DNA of 64,000 nt from an uncultured Victivallales bacterium. Its GTDB lineage: Bacteria > Verrucomicrobiota > Lentisphaeria > Oligosphaerales > JAFGRS01. The notes below the pieces were generated by a model. The model was not told the origin of the DNA. It did no database searches and saw only the letters and a program-made list of their open reading frames with translations. The DNA is taken from the NCBI GenBank assembly GCA_903837355.1, contig CAILUI010000172.1, forward strand, positions 59,445 to 123,444. Direction: 5' to 3'. Of the stretch, positions 8,649 to 16,638 are shown one piece after another (positions within the stretch are counted from its first letter, which is position 1; the number at the start of each line of letters is the position of its first letter). The translations under genes and the position numbers were made by a program.

Positions 8649-9320
8649 GTGCGTATTCTGGTCGTTGAGGACCACGAGAAGGTCGCCCAGTTCATCGTCA
8701 AGGGCCTGCGCGAGGAGCATTTCGCGGTGGACCATGCGGCGACGGGCACGGAGGGCCTGAGCATGGCCCGCGTCGGTGAGTACGATGCCATCGTGCTTGA
8801 CGTCATGTTGCCCGGGAAGAATGGTTTTGACGTCGTTGCGGAACTGCGGGCCAAGGGGGTCACGACGCCGGTTCTGATGCTGACCGCGAAAGCGAACGTC
8901 GAAGACCGGGTGCAGGGTCTCGACGCCGGTGCTGACGACTACCTGGTCAAGCCGTTTGCCTTTGCTGAGTTCCTGGCTCGTATCCGGGCCCTGATCCGGC
9001 GGCGCGAACGCGACGTGCCGGCGCCTCTGAAGGTAGCCGATCTGACACTGGACGTGGTCAGCCATGAGGTCACCCGCGGCGGGCAACGAATCGAACTCAC
9101 CAGCCGTGAGTATTCAGTCCTCGAGTTTCTCCTGCGCAACCGTGGCCGCGTGGTGACGCGCACGACGATGATCGAGCACGTCTGGGACATGCACTTCGAC
9201 AGTGACACCAATCTGGTCGACGTCTACATCCGCCATCTGCGGGCCAAACTCGATGATCCGTTCCCCGTCAAGCTAATCCACACGGTGCGTGGCGTGGGCT
9301 ACGTTATCAAGGAAAGCTAG
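8649..9320 (+). CDS. Two-component response regulator, OmpR/PhoB family
   Basis: The 223 residues form a receiver domain with the acidic pair at the start (VVEDHE), phospho-acceptor Asp51 (AIVLDVMLPG), a conserved Thr in LMLTAKA and Lys101 (YLVKPF). A C-terminal winged-helix DNA-binding domain follows (LTSREYSVLEFLLRN, then DTNLVDVYIRHLRAKLD and VRGVGYVI). It is closest in style to the CusR/QseB group. The GTG start follows the previous stop by nine bases and sits behind GAGGAGTGAGG. The partner kinase begins on the next base after its stop. The target genes are unknown; the neighbouring ArnT-like gene is a candidate by position. Confidence 0.94.
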   Translation: MRILVVEDHEKVAQFIVKGLREEHFAVDHAATGTEGLSMARVGEYDAIVLDVMLPGKNGFDVVAELRAKGVTTPVLMLTAKANVEDRVQGLDAGADDYLVKPFAFAEFLARIRALIRRRERDVPAPLKVADLTLDVVSHEVTRGGQRIELTSREYSVLEFLLRNRGRVVTRTTMIEHVWDMHFDSDTNLVDVYIRHLRAKLDDPFPVKLIHTVRGVGYVIKES

Positions 9321-10718
9321 ATGCGCTCGCTGCAGTTCCGCATGACCTCCTGGATTGCGCTGGGCTCGCTGGCGGTCATCACGGTTGTTCTGCTCGTCCT
9401 GAACCTGTATGGCATGCACCGGATCACGCAGCAGAGCAAGAAATACCTCCGGGGTATTGCCTCCAGCATCACGGAGGTCGCCGCCGCCGCCGGCGCGCCC
9501 GCCCAGCCGATCGGTCCCGCAGTAGCGGCGACCATCGAGGAGCATATTGCTTTCATCGACCGGGAGGGAAGCCTGGGGGCGGCCATCCTGGCTGCCGACG
9601 GGCGGGTGCTCTACCGGACCCGCCGTTTCGACGTGCCCATCGACGACGGTATCCGGCGCGGCAGCCGCAGCCGGCTGATTCTCCACAGTACCGGTTCCGG
9701 GGGCGCGGGACCAGCGCCGTCATCGGTGTGGCGCTTTGTCTTTCGGCAGGAGGACCGCGGCCTGGTGGTATTCGTCAGCGACGCCCACCACTTCGAGCTG
9801 GTTGAGCGCCTCACCGAGGGCATCGGGGTGGCGCTGCTGGCGGTCATTCTGCTGTCGCTGCCCGCCGGGTACCTGATCAGCCGTCGTCTCTTGCGTCCGT
9901 TTCACGCCATCGACCAGGCCGCGGCCCGGGTTCGAAAGGGTGATCTCGGAGCCAGGATCTCGCTGGGGGCAGGCAGCCCGGAAATCCGACGCATGATCGA
10001 CGCGCTGAACGACACCTTTGCCGAACTCGAGTCCTCGTTCGGCCGCATCCAGCAGTTCAGTGCCGACGCCGCACACGAACTGAACACGCCGCTCACGGTT
10101 CTGCGCGGCAGCCTGGAAGTGGCGCTGGCCCGGGAGCGGACGCTCGAGGAGTACCAGATCGTGCTCGCCGAGATGCTCGACGAGATCATCAGGCTGTCGC
10201 GCATGGTGCATGATCTGTTGCTGCTGGCGAGCCCTGGCGGGGCGGACCGGCGGGCCCAGTTCCGGACGGTCGACATTGTGCCTCTGGTGGCAGCCACCGC
10301 GGAGCGGCTCGGGATGATTGCCGAGGCGGCGGGGATTCGGCTGGCACTGAACCAGACGGCCGGCCTGCAGGTAGCGGGCGATGGACCGCTGCTGCAGCGC
10401 GCTCTGTACAACATCATGCACAATGCCATCCGCTACTCGCCGATGAATACCGTCGTGACGGTCACTACGACGTGGGACAACGGCGCGGTCGCCATCGAGA
10501 TCAATGACCAGGGAATTGGCATTCCCAAAGACCAGCGGGAGCGCATCTTCGAGCGCTTCTACCGACTGGACCCGAGCCGTGCTACCGGCACTGGGCTGGG
10601 GTTATCGATGGTCAAGTGGATCGTGGAACTCCACGGCGGCCGGGTCGAGGTCGAGAGTGAACCCGGCCGTGGGGCGCGTTTCCGCGTCATCCTGCCGGCG
10701 GCGCCGCGCCTTCCCTGA
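9321..10718 (+). CDS. Sensor histidine kinase with HAMP domain (CusS-like)
   Basis: This inner-membrane kinase pairs with the upstream regulator. TM1 lies at about residues 11-31 and TM2 at ~168-187. Between them is a periplasmic sensing region of about 135 residues. A HAMP linker follows (RRLLRPFHAIDQAAARVRKG), then HisKA with phospho-acceptor His252 (AAHELNTPLTVL) and a HATPase domain with N-box (NIMHNAIRYS), G1 (NDQGIGIP), F-box and G2 (GTGLGLSMVK). All catalytic boxes are intact. The ATG directly follows the regulator stop, so the two are translationally coupled. The stimulus is unknown; the sensing region lacks an obvious metal or PAS motif. Confidence 0.94.
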   Translation: MRSLQFRMTSWIALGSLAVITVVLLVLNLYGMHRITQQSKKYLRGIASSITEVAAAAGAPAQPIGPAVAATIEEHIAFIDREGSLGAAILAADGRVLYRTRRFDVPIDDGIRRGSRSRLILHSTGSGGAGPAPSSVWRFVFRQEDRGLVVFVSDAHHFELVERLTEGIGVALLAVILLSLPAGYLISRRLLRPFHAIDQAAARVRKGDLGARISLGAGSPEIRRMIDALNDTFAELESSFGRIQQFSADAAHELNTPLTVLRGSLEVALARERTLEEYQIVLAEMLDEIIRLSRMVHDLLLLASPGGADRRAQFRTVDIVPLVAATAERLGMIAEAAGIRLALNQTAGLQVAGDGPLLQRALYNIMHNAIRYSPMNTVVTVTTTWDNGAVAIEINDQGIGIPKDQRERIFERFYRLDPSRATGTGLGLSMVKWIVELHGGRVEVESEPGRGARFRVILPAAPRLP

Positions 10719-10787
10719 GCTCGACCGGGCCACCTAGGTGTGTCGTCCGGTGAGTTCGTTGCTCTATGTTCGCCGCACCACCAGGCT

Positions 10788-10835
10788 TGCTGTGCGCGCC
10801 CATGGAGGGCGAGCGGCCTCGCGAGCCGCGTTGTC
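10788..10835 (+). repeat. Dispersed TGGAGGGCGA repeat, copy B (palindromic)
   Basis: This intergenic element lies between two converging genes. It contains CATGGAGGGCGAG followed by a short palindrome, GCGGC and GCCGC flanking CTCGCGA. It shares the TGGAGGGCGA core and a preceding GGCTT segment with the copies near 1.3, 19.8 and 50.0 kb. In one frame it reads MEGERPREP. Confidence 0.55.
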
Positions 10836-10881
10836 GGCGCCTTGGCGGAAGACAACGGTGCAAGCGGACGGCACACCGCGG

Positions 10882-11715
10882 TCACTCGCCCCCGGCCTTG
10901 GTGGAGGCCTGCTCCGAGGCCGCACCGGCGGCGGGGGGCACCTGGCGGTCGTACCAGCCCAGGTGTGCCCGGAGGTAGACGCGGAACACATCCAGGAGCA
11001 TCGGTAGGGCGTGCCGCCGCAGGGACAGTGTCGAGGCCTTGTCGTTGATCATGTCCACCGGTACCTGCGCAAAGGTCAGCCCCAGACGGTGCATCAGGAA
11101 GATGACCTCGACATCGAAGGCAAAGCCGTCCAAAGTGGTGCGTGAGAAGGTCTGCTGGCTGGCGCTGTAGCGGAACATCTTGAAGCCGGTCTGGGTATCG
11201 CTGACCTGACTCGAGATCAGGCGGTGGGTAAGGGCACGGAAGACGACCGTGGCGACCCGGCGCAGCCAGGGCCGGCGCACGTGGACTCCAGAGTCGGGCA
11301 TGTTCCTGGCCCCAAGCACGACATCCGGCCCACCCGTCTGCAGGAGCGCGTAGGCTTGGCGCAGACAGTCCAGAGCATAGGGCAGGTCGGCGTCCATGAA
11401 GGCCACCAATCGGCTATGCGCCAGCAGCATCCCGGCACGGACTGCCGCACCTTTGCCGCGGTTTTGCGGCAGCGAATGCGTGGAAAAGCGCGGTCCGCGG
11501 CCAGCGGTCAGGCGTGCGGTCGTATCGGTACTGCCATCGTCAACGACCAGAACGCGGAAATCTACTCCCCAGCGATCCAGGAACTCCGCCAGTGCGTCGA
11601 GGGTCCCCGGCAGGCGCGAGGCTTCGTTGTGCGCGGGAATGACGAGGGTCAACTCGGGCTCGACCGCAGCTGGCGCCGCGTCGGCTGCCGCGGCGCTTGG
11701 AGATGCATTGCCCAT
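10882..11715 (-). CDS. Family 2 glycosyltransferase, polyprenyl/dolichyl-phosphate glucose synthase type
   Basis: The product transfers a sugar from a nucleotide donor to a polyprenyl phosphate on the cytosolic side of the membrane. The GT-A fold is clear: LTLVIPAHNEASRLPGTLDAL at the start, VVDDGSTD, the DxD motif in FMDADLPYAL and the late GFAFDVEVIFLMHRLG segment typical of ALG5/DPG-synthase-like proteins. The protein has no C-terminal TM pair. Start ATG 11713-11715 (MGNAS) removes about 168 upstream residues of Arg/Pro-rich non-family sequence in the same open frame. Its product could feed the ArnT-like or TIGR03663-like transferases in this window; that link is inference. Confidence 0.88.
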   Translation of the reverse strand: MGNASPSAAAADAAPAAVEPELTLVIPAHNEASRLPGTLDALAEFLDRWGVDFRVLVVDDGSTDTTARLTAGRGPRFSTHSLPQNRGKGAAVRAGMLLAHSRLVAFMDADLPYALDCLRQAYALLQTGGPDVVLGARNMPDSGVHVRRPWLRRVATVVFRALTHRLISSQVSDTQTGFKMFRYSASQQTFSRTTLDGFAFDVEVIFLMHRLGLTFAQVPVDMINDKASTLSLRRHALPMLLDVFRVYLRAHLGWYDRQVPPAAGAASEQASTKAGGE

Positions 11716-11813
11716 GGAGTGTTCCCGTTGACTGCCGGCCCGGGACGCCTCCCGCCGCCTGGTTGTGCGCGACGATAGCACCGGAGGCCCCGGATGCAAT
11801 ATGGGCTGCGCGC

Positions 11814-13838
11814 TCAGCGCGCATAGAGCCGCGTCAGCAGGTGCGCCCAGGGCATCGTCCACGCCAGCAGTGCGACCACCGTCAGCAGGATGTAGAGCAG
11901 GTAGTGCTGGGTGACGCCGCCCTGAAAGCGCCGCAAGCGGGTGCAGCCGCGTTCGAGCCAGCGTGCCCATGGTATGATCTGCCCGTCCAGGACGGGGTCG
12001 GCGACGTGGGTTGAGAAGGACGATGGCCCAGGAAAGGCGGCGCGCAGGACCGGTGCGTGGGTCTGTGGCCGCAGCACGCCGCGGAAGAGGCTCACCAGCG
12101 TCTGCGCGAAGGATGACGCGCTGTACTGAATCCGTGGACTGGCAGCCAGATAGCCGCACCCCCAGGTGCTGGCGGTGGCGCTGCCGCCCCGGCGCAGGCG
12201 CCCGCGCAGGAGTGCCCACAGCGCAACGGTCAGTCCGACGAGTGTCAGGCTGAGGAGGCTGATTACCTCCAGCGCGGCCAGGTCCCCAACCCGGCTGCTG
12301 ACGCTGCGTGGATTGGGCAGCCAGCCCGCGATGGCGCGGTCGAGCACCGGCGCCAGTAACAGGGGCGCCATGCCGATCAGCGCACAGCCAGCGGCCAGCA
12401 CGCCCATCGGTACAAGCATCGTTAGCGGCGGCTCATGAGCGTGCTCCGCGGCAGGGCTGCGCGCCGCGCCTAGGAAGACGGCCCCATAGACCTTCACGAA
12501 ACAGGCCAGGGCCAAGGCGCCGATCAGCGCCAGGGCAGGCACCGCAAAGGCTACGGCCCAGGCGCTGCGGGGCGCATCCTGGGTTGAGGCCAGCAGGCCC
12601 ATGTAGATCATGAACTCGCTGACGAAGCCGTTCAGCGGCGGCAGGCCGCAGATGGCCGCGGCGCCGATGGCGAACATGGCTGCGGTCCACGGCATCTGCC
12701 TGGCCAGGCCGCCCAGACGGTCGATCTGCCGCGTGTGCGTGGCATGCACCACGCTGCCGGCACTGAGGAAGAGGAGTCCCTTGAACAGGCAGTGGTTCCA
12801 GACGTGCAGGAGCCCGCCCCCGAGCCCCAGCACCACCCAGGCCGGCCGGCCCAGGGAGCGACCCAGAAGCGCCAGGCCGAGTCCCATGACGATGATGCCG
12901 ATATTCTCGACGCTGTGGTAAGCCAGCAGACGCTTCAGGTCGTGCTGGCCAATGGCGAACAACACCCCCAGCACGCCGCTTACTGCCCCCGCCAACAGCA
13001 GCAGTCCACCCCATCCCGGCGGCGGTTCTGGCAGCAGCCCGAGGAAGCGCACCAGCCCGTAGATCCCCATTTTGATCAAGACGCCGGACATCAGGGCGGA
13101 GACGTGGCTCGGTGCGTTGGCGTGCGCCGAGGGTAGCCAGAAGTGCAACGGCATCACGCCTGCCTTCAGGCCAAACGCGAGGAACGCCAACAGGTAGATG
13201 GCCCAGAGCAGGCCGAGACTGGCCTCGTGCGTGGCAACGGCGCGGATCTCGAAGCCGCCCGTGGCGTGGCGCAGGAGTGCGAACATGGCGAACAATGCCA
13301 GCGTACCCACGTGTGTCGCAACGAGGTAGAGCCAGCCCGTGGCACGGCAGTCCTCGCGCTGCTCCTCAGTGCTCACCAGGAAGAAGGCGCCCAAGGCCAT
13401 CAGTTCCCAGCCGATCATAAATGCAAAACAGTGCCTTGCAATGAGTTGTGTAATAAGGCCTGAGACCGTAATTCCCCAGAACAAACTCAGTTTACGGCCG
13501 TTGCTCGGGTGCCGCGCCTGGCGCCAGTAGCTGAGGCCGTAGATGGCGCCCAGCGCCGCCATCAGGAAGACCGGGACCAGGAAGAAGGCGCTCAGCCCGT
13601 CCACCGCCAGCCGGATATGCGCCGTCCCCAGGCCGGCCCACGGCAGCGTGAGCGTCGACTCCAGTCCGGAGACCAGTACCGCGACCGTACCGTACATCCC
13701 GAGTATGGCCCCGGTAACGACCGCGCCGGCCGCCAGCCATTGCCCGGCCGGGCGCTGCCGACCAAGGCACACCCCCGGCACGCCGCTCAGTCCGATCAGG
13801 ACGGCGGCGGCGAGGATCAGCGAGACCGCGCTACTCAT
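11814..13838 (-). CDS. Proton-conducting membrane subunit, HyfB/NuoL family
   Basis: This polytopic protein of 674 residues has about fourteen or more TM helices. It carries the hallmark antiporter-like channel region: GWELMALGAFFLV, GLKAGVMPLHFWLPSAHANAPSHVSALMSG with its key lysine and histidines, KMGIYGLVRF and LKRLLAYHSVENIGIIVMG. The length and the C-terminal part resemble HyfB (hydrogenase-4 component B) more than NuoL. In complexes of this superfamily the subunit pumps H+ or Na+, driven by electron transfer. Here none of the other hydrogenase or complex I subunits is adjacent. An HTH-EIIA regulator starts the unit 43 bases upstream, and a GT2 gene follows. Confidence 0.88.
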   Translation of the reverse strand: MSSAVSLILAAAVLIGLSGVPGVCLGRQRPAGQWLAAGAVVTGAILGMYGTVAVLVSGLESTLTLPWAGLGTAHIRLAVDGLSAFFLVPVFLMAALGAIYGLSYWRQARHPSNGRKLSLFWGITVSGLITQLIARHCFAFMIGWELMALGAFFLVSTEEQREDCRATGWLYLVATHVGTLALFAMFALLRHATGGFEIRAVATHEASLGLLWAIYLLAFLAFGLKAGVMPLHFWLPSAHANAPSHVSALMSGVLIKMGIYGLVRFLGLLPEPPPGWGGLLLLAGAVSGVLGVLFAIGQHDLKRLLAYHSVENIGIIVMGLGLALLGRSLGRPAWVVLGLGGGLLHVWNHCLFKGLLFLSAGSVVHATHTRQIDRLGGLARQMPWTAAMFAIGAAAICGLPPLNGFVSEFMIYMGLLASTQDAPRSAWAVAFAVPALALIGALALACFVKVYGAVFLGAARSPAAEHAHEPPLTMLVPMGVLAAGCALIGMAPLLLAPVLDRAIAGWLPNPRSVSSRVGDLAALEVISLLSLTLVGLTVALWALLRGRLRRGGSATASTWGCGYLAASPRIQYSASSFAQTLVSLFRGVLRPQTHAPVLRAAFPGPSSFSTHVADPVLDGQIIPWARWLERGCTRLRRFQGGVTQHYLLYILLTVVALLAWTMPWAHLLTRLYAR

Positions 13839-13881
13839 ACACGACTCCAGAGCCGGAATGCCGGCGCCGCGGGCCGGCGGG

Positions 13882-14580
13882 TCACACCGGTCGGGACGGC
13901 GGTGCCGCCGGCAGGCCCGCTTCGGCCAGCGCCAGTTTCTCGAGCAGCTCCTGGCGCGGCGCCTCCCGCTGCAGTGCGGCCTTGAACTCCGGTTGGCGCA
14001 GCACGAAGGCCAGGCGCGACAGCAGGTGCAGATGTGCCTGCACGGTGGGACTGATCAGCGTGAACAGGATCTTCACCGGCACGCCGTCCAGCGCTCCGAA
14101 GGCGATCGGGGTCTCCAGGAAGCAGAGGGTGATGGTGGGCTGCGTCGTGTGCAGCACGATGGGGTTCCGGACGTGCGGGATGGCGATGCCGTCTCCCACC
14201 GCCGTCGAGCCCAGCGTCTCGCGCGCCAACAGGACCTGGTAGAGGAACTGGCGGTCGACGTCCTCCGGCACGTGCAGCACCTCGACCACCGCTGCCAGCA
14301 CGGAGGCCGAGTCCGTCCCCCCGACGCCATAGGCGATGCCCCCGGCTCGGACCGCGTCCAGCAGGCTCGGCAGCGCCTCCTGGTCCACGCCGGGCTCGGC
14401 CAGGATGTCCGGCGAGATCTGGATGCCGGTGGCGGTCGCCCATTCCAGGATCTCGGCGCGGTTGAAACGGTAGAGGTCGCCGACCTGGTGGAAGGGGATC
14501 GTGCCGGCTTTGATCCAGCGGTAGAGAGTCTTCTCCGGCACGTTCAGTATCCGCGCCACATCTCGAACCTGCAAATCCAT
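13882..14580 (-). CDS. HTH (excisionase-type) protein fused to a PTS EIIA domain
   Basis: The 232-residue protein starts with a MerR/excisionase-like helix-turn-helix (LQVRDVARILNVPEKTLYRWIKAGTIP split over residues 3-29, then YRFNRAEILEW). It ends with a PtsN/fructose-type EIIA domain (residues ~75-220) whose phospho-histidine lies in DGIAIPHVRNP. In other bacteria the EIIA(Ntr) domain reports the phosphorylation state of the PTS and controls K+ transport and stress responses. Fusion to a DNA-binding domain suggests a PTS-gated transcription regulator. It lies between the sugar importer genes and the HyfB-like gene on the same strand, so either could be its target. No EI, HPr or EIIB/C gene is visible. 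Confidence 0.85.
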   Translation of the reverse strand: MDLQVRDVARILNVPEKTLYRWIKAGTIPFHQVGDLYRFNRAEILEWATATGIQISPDILAEPGVDQEALPSLLDAVRAGGIAYGVGGTDSASVLAAVVEVLHVPEDVDRQFLYQVLLARETLGSTAVGDGIAIPHVRNPIVLHTTQPTITLCFLETPIAFGALDGVPVKILFTLISPTVQAHLHLLSRLAFVLRQPEFKAALQREAPRQELLEKLALAEAGLPAAPPSRPV

Positions 14581-14675
14581 TCCCGATACCCTCGTCAGGC
14601 GCGCCGCGTCACGGCCGGACACGCCATGGTCATACGACGCATTACCTGGGTAACTATAGACATGCCTTAGGGTTT

Positions 14676-16637
14676 CTACTTGAGCTGGGGCAGGATGATG
14701 CCGCGCAGGATGATCTTCTGGCAGAGGAGAAAGACCACGAAGACGGGGATCGAGTTGGCGATGAAGGCGGCCATCACGGCAAAGGGCTGGTCGCCGGTGG
14801 TCTGGTAGAACTGGTAGGTCCAGACGGCCATGGTCCAGATCTTGCGATCCTGGCAGACGATGATGGCCCAGTCCCAGCCGTTGTAGGCCATCAGGAAAGC
14901 GTTCAGGGCGCTGACGGCAAGAATCGGCTTGACCAGCGGCAGGGCGATGCTGAAGAAGACTCGCCACTCGGGGGCGCCGTCGATGGTGGCGGCCTCGAAG
15001 AGGTCCTGCGGCAGGGAGTCGAAGAACCCCTTGAGGAGGAAGATGGTCATACCGTTGGCGGCGCCGGGCAGGACGAGGGCCGCGAAGGTGTTGAGCAGGC
15101 CGATATCCCGCAGCAGCAGGAAGCCGGGAATGGCCGCGACCGCGGCCGGGAAGGCCATCGTCGCCAGGCAGAAGACGACGATCTTCTCGGTCTGCGCCAG
15201 GCGGAAGCGGCTGAGCGCATAGCCCGCCAGCGGGTTGACCGTAAGGGTCACGAGAATGGTCAGCACGACCAGGATGATGGTGTTGCGCACGGCCGTGCCA
15301 CGGCGGAAGAGGTGGTCGCAGACGGCGCGGTAACCGGCCGTGACCTGGTCCCAGGTATAGCGCCATTGGTGGTGCTGGAAGCTCACCAGCAGGGCCTCGC
15401 CGAAGGGGACACGGAGATTCTCGAGCGTGTTGAGTGGCGTCGCGTAGGCCTGGTTGAGGGCCGCCAGGGAGCCGTACTTGCGCAGGCTGAACTGCTGGAA
15501 GGCGAGTTCCGGGAACGTGGGCAGGATCTGCCACTCTTCGACCGGGATGCCGGTCTGCAGGTAATCCATCCAGACCTTGGCGATGGGGCCGGCGGGAACG
15601 CGGGCGGTGAGCGGGATGGCCGTCCAGTCGGTCACGTCGCGCCAGGCGGGGTCCTCGTCGCGCATCAGCCGGTTGAGGTAATCGAGATTGCGGAAGCGCT
15701 CGACCAGGAACTGCTGGAAGGCGGTGCGACGCTCTGGCGTGACGGTGATGGCCACGTGGCGCAGCGGGAAGCGTTTGGTCAGGAAGTCCAGCCAGACGGT
15801 GCGCAGGGCCGCGGGAGCGGTTTCCGGTACGGGAAAGGGCAAGCGGTGGAGCTGCTCCGCGTCGGCCAGGTCGAGGGCTTTGGCCGCGTGCTCTTCCCAG
15901 ATGAAGGCCAGGCAGGCGGGGCGCAGGTAGTTGGCCTGGCCCCACTCGCCGCGCAGGAAGCCGGAGTAGTCGTGCGCGAGATAGGCCTGGCGGAAGGCGA
16001 GCAGGTCGTCGTAGCGGACATCGACCAAGGGCACATAGGTGTGCTGGTCGATGGGTTCGCCGCCCCACTCGTTGGCGTTGACCTTGAAGAAGTCCTCGAT
16101 GGAGATTTCCCAGGCGGCGTTGAGCGCCTCGAGGGTCTGATGGCGCTCACGCAGGAAGCTGGCGACGAAGCGGCGGTCGTAGGCCAGGATGGTCTCCCGG
16201 ACATCCCAGGTGCGACAGAACTCGCCATAGTCACGGGTCATGGCCTCCATGCCGGCGCGTTGGCCGGGGTCCTCCAGGCGGCGGAACTGGGCGCTGGCCC
16301 AGGCGTCGGCGACAGCGCGCTCATCGCCGATCTGCGACCAGAGCTGCCAGTCGGCCGGCAGCGACGGGAAGAAGCTGCGCATCTGCTGCACCGAGGCACG
16401 GTGCGAGGGCGGGAAGTAAGTGCACAGCGTGCGCAACAGCCGGTCGGAACGGGCCCACAGGAAGCGCGGCAGAGCGCTGCGGCGCTCATAGTCGAAGTAG
16501 TTGCTGACCGAGCCCGTCAGGGTGATCAGGAACGGCACCAGCATGGTGATGCCGCCGAGGATCAGCATCAGGTAGATCAGCAGAATCGTCGCTCTGCCGC
16601 TCGCCGACTTGCGCTCGGTCACGCCGATGATGGGCAC
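14676..16637 (-). CDS. MalG-type carbohydrate ABC permease with a ~400-residue extracytoplasmic insertion
   Basis: This is the inner-membrane permease half of a sugar importer. TM1 is at ~17-44. The permease core (residues ~446-653) holds the remaining five helices and the EAA loop EAATIDGAPEWRVFFSIALP, which contacts the ATPase. Usual MalG proteins are ~280-300 residues, whereas this one is 653. Residues ~46-445 form an extra domain placed between TM1 and TM2, which puts it outside the membrane. It contains at least three copies of an FLxERxxxLxxLN-like motif (from residues 161, 310 and 383). GTG 16637 is used: it lies one base past the upstream stop and behind GGGAG. Confidence 0.85.
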   Translation of the reverse strand: MPIIGVTERKSASGRATILLIYLMLILGGITMLVPFLITLTGSVSNYFDYERRSALPRFLWARSDRLLRTLCTYFPPSHRASVQQMRSFFPSLPADWQLWSQIGDERAVADAWASAQFRRLEDPGQRAGMEAMTRDYGEFCRTWDVRETILAYDRRFVASFLRERHQTLEALNAAWEISIEDFFKVNANEWGGEPIDQHTYVPLVDVRYDDLLAFRQAYLAHDYSGFLRGEWGQANYLRPACLAFIWEEHAAKALDLADAEQLHRLPFPVPETAPAALRTVWLDFLTKRFPLRHVAITVTPERRTAFQQFLVERFRNLDYLNRLMRDEDPAWRDVTDWTAIPLTARVPAGPIAKVWMDYLQTGIPVEEWQILPTFPELAFQQFSLRKYGSLAALNQAYATPLNTLENLRVPFGEALLVSFQHHQWRYTWDQVTAGYRAVCDHLFRRGTAVRNTIILVVLTILVTLTVNPLAGYALSRFRLAQTEKIVVFCLATMAFPAAVAAIPGFLLLRDIGLLNTFAALVLPGAANGMTIFLLKGFFDSLPQDLFEAATIDGAPEWRVFFSIALPLVKPILAVSALNAFLMAYNGWDWAIIVCQDRKIWTMAVWTYQFYQTTGDQPFAVMAAFIANSIPVFVVFLLCQKIILRGIILPQLK

Positions 16638-16638
16638 G

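Noticed and set aside
13882..16068. A 728-codon minus-strand frame that includes the EIIA domain
   Set aside because: Its first ~495 codons are a shifted frame of the MalG gene. The true protein starts at the ATG at 14578-14580, where family similarity begins.
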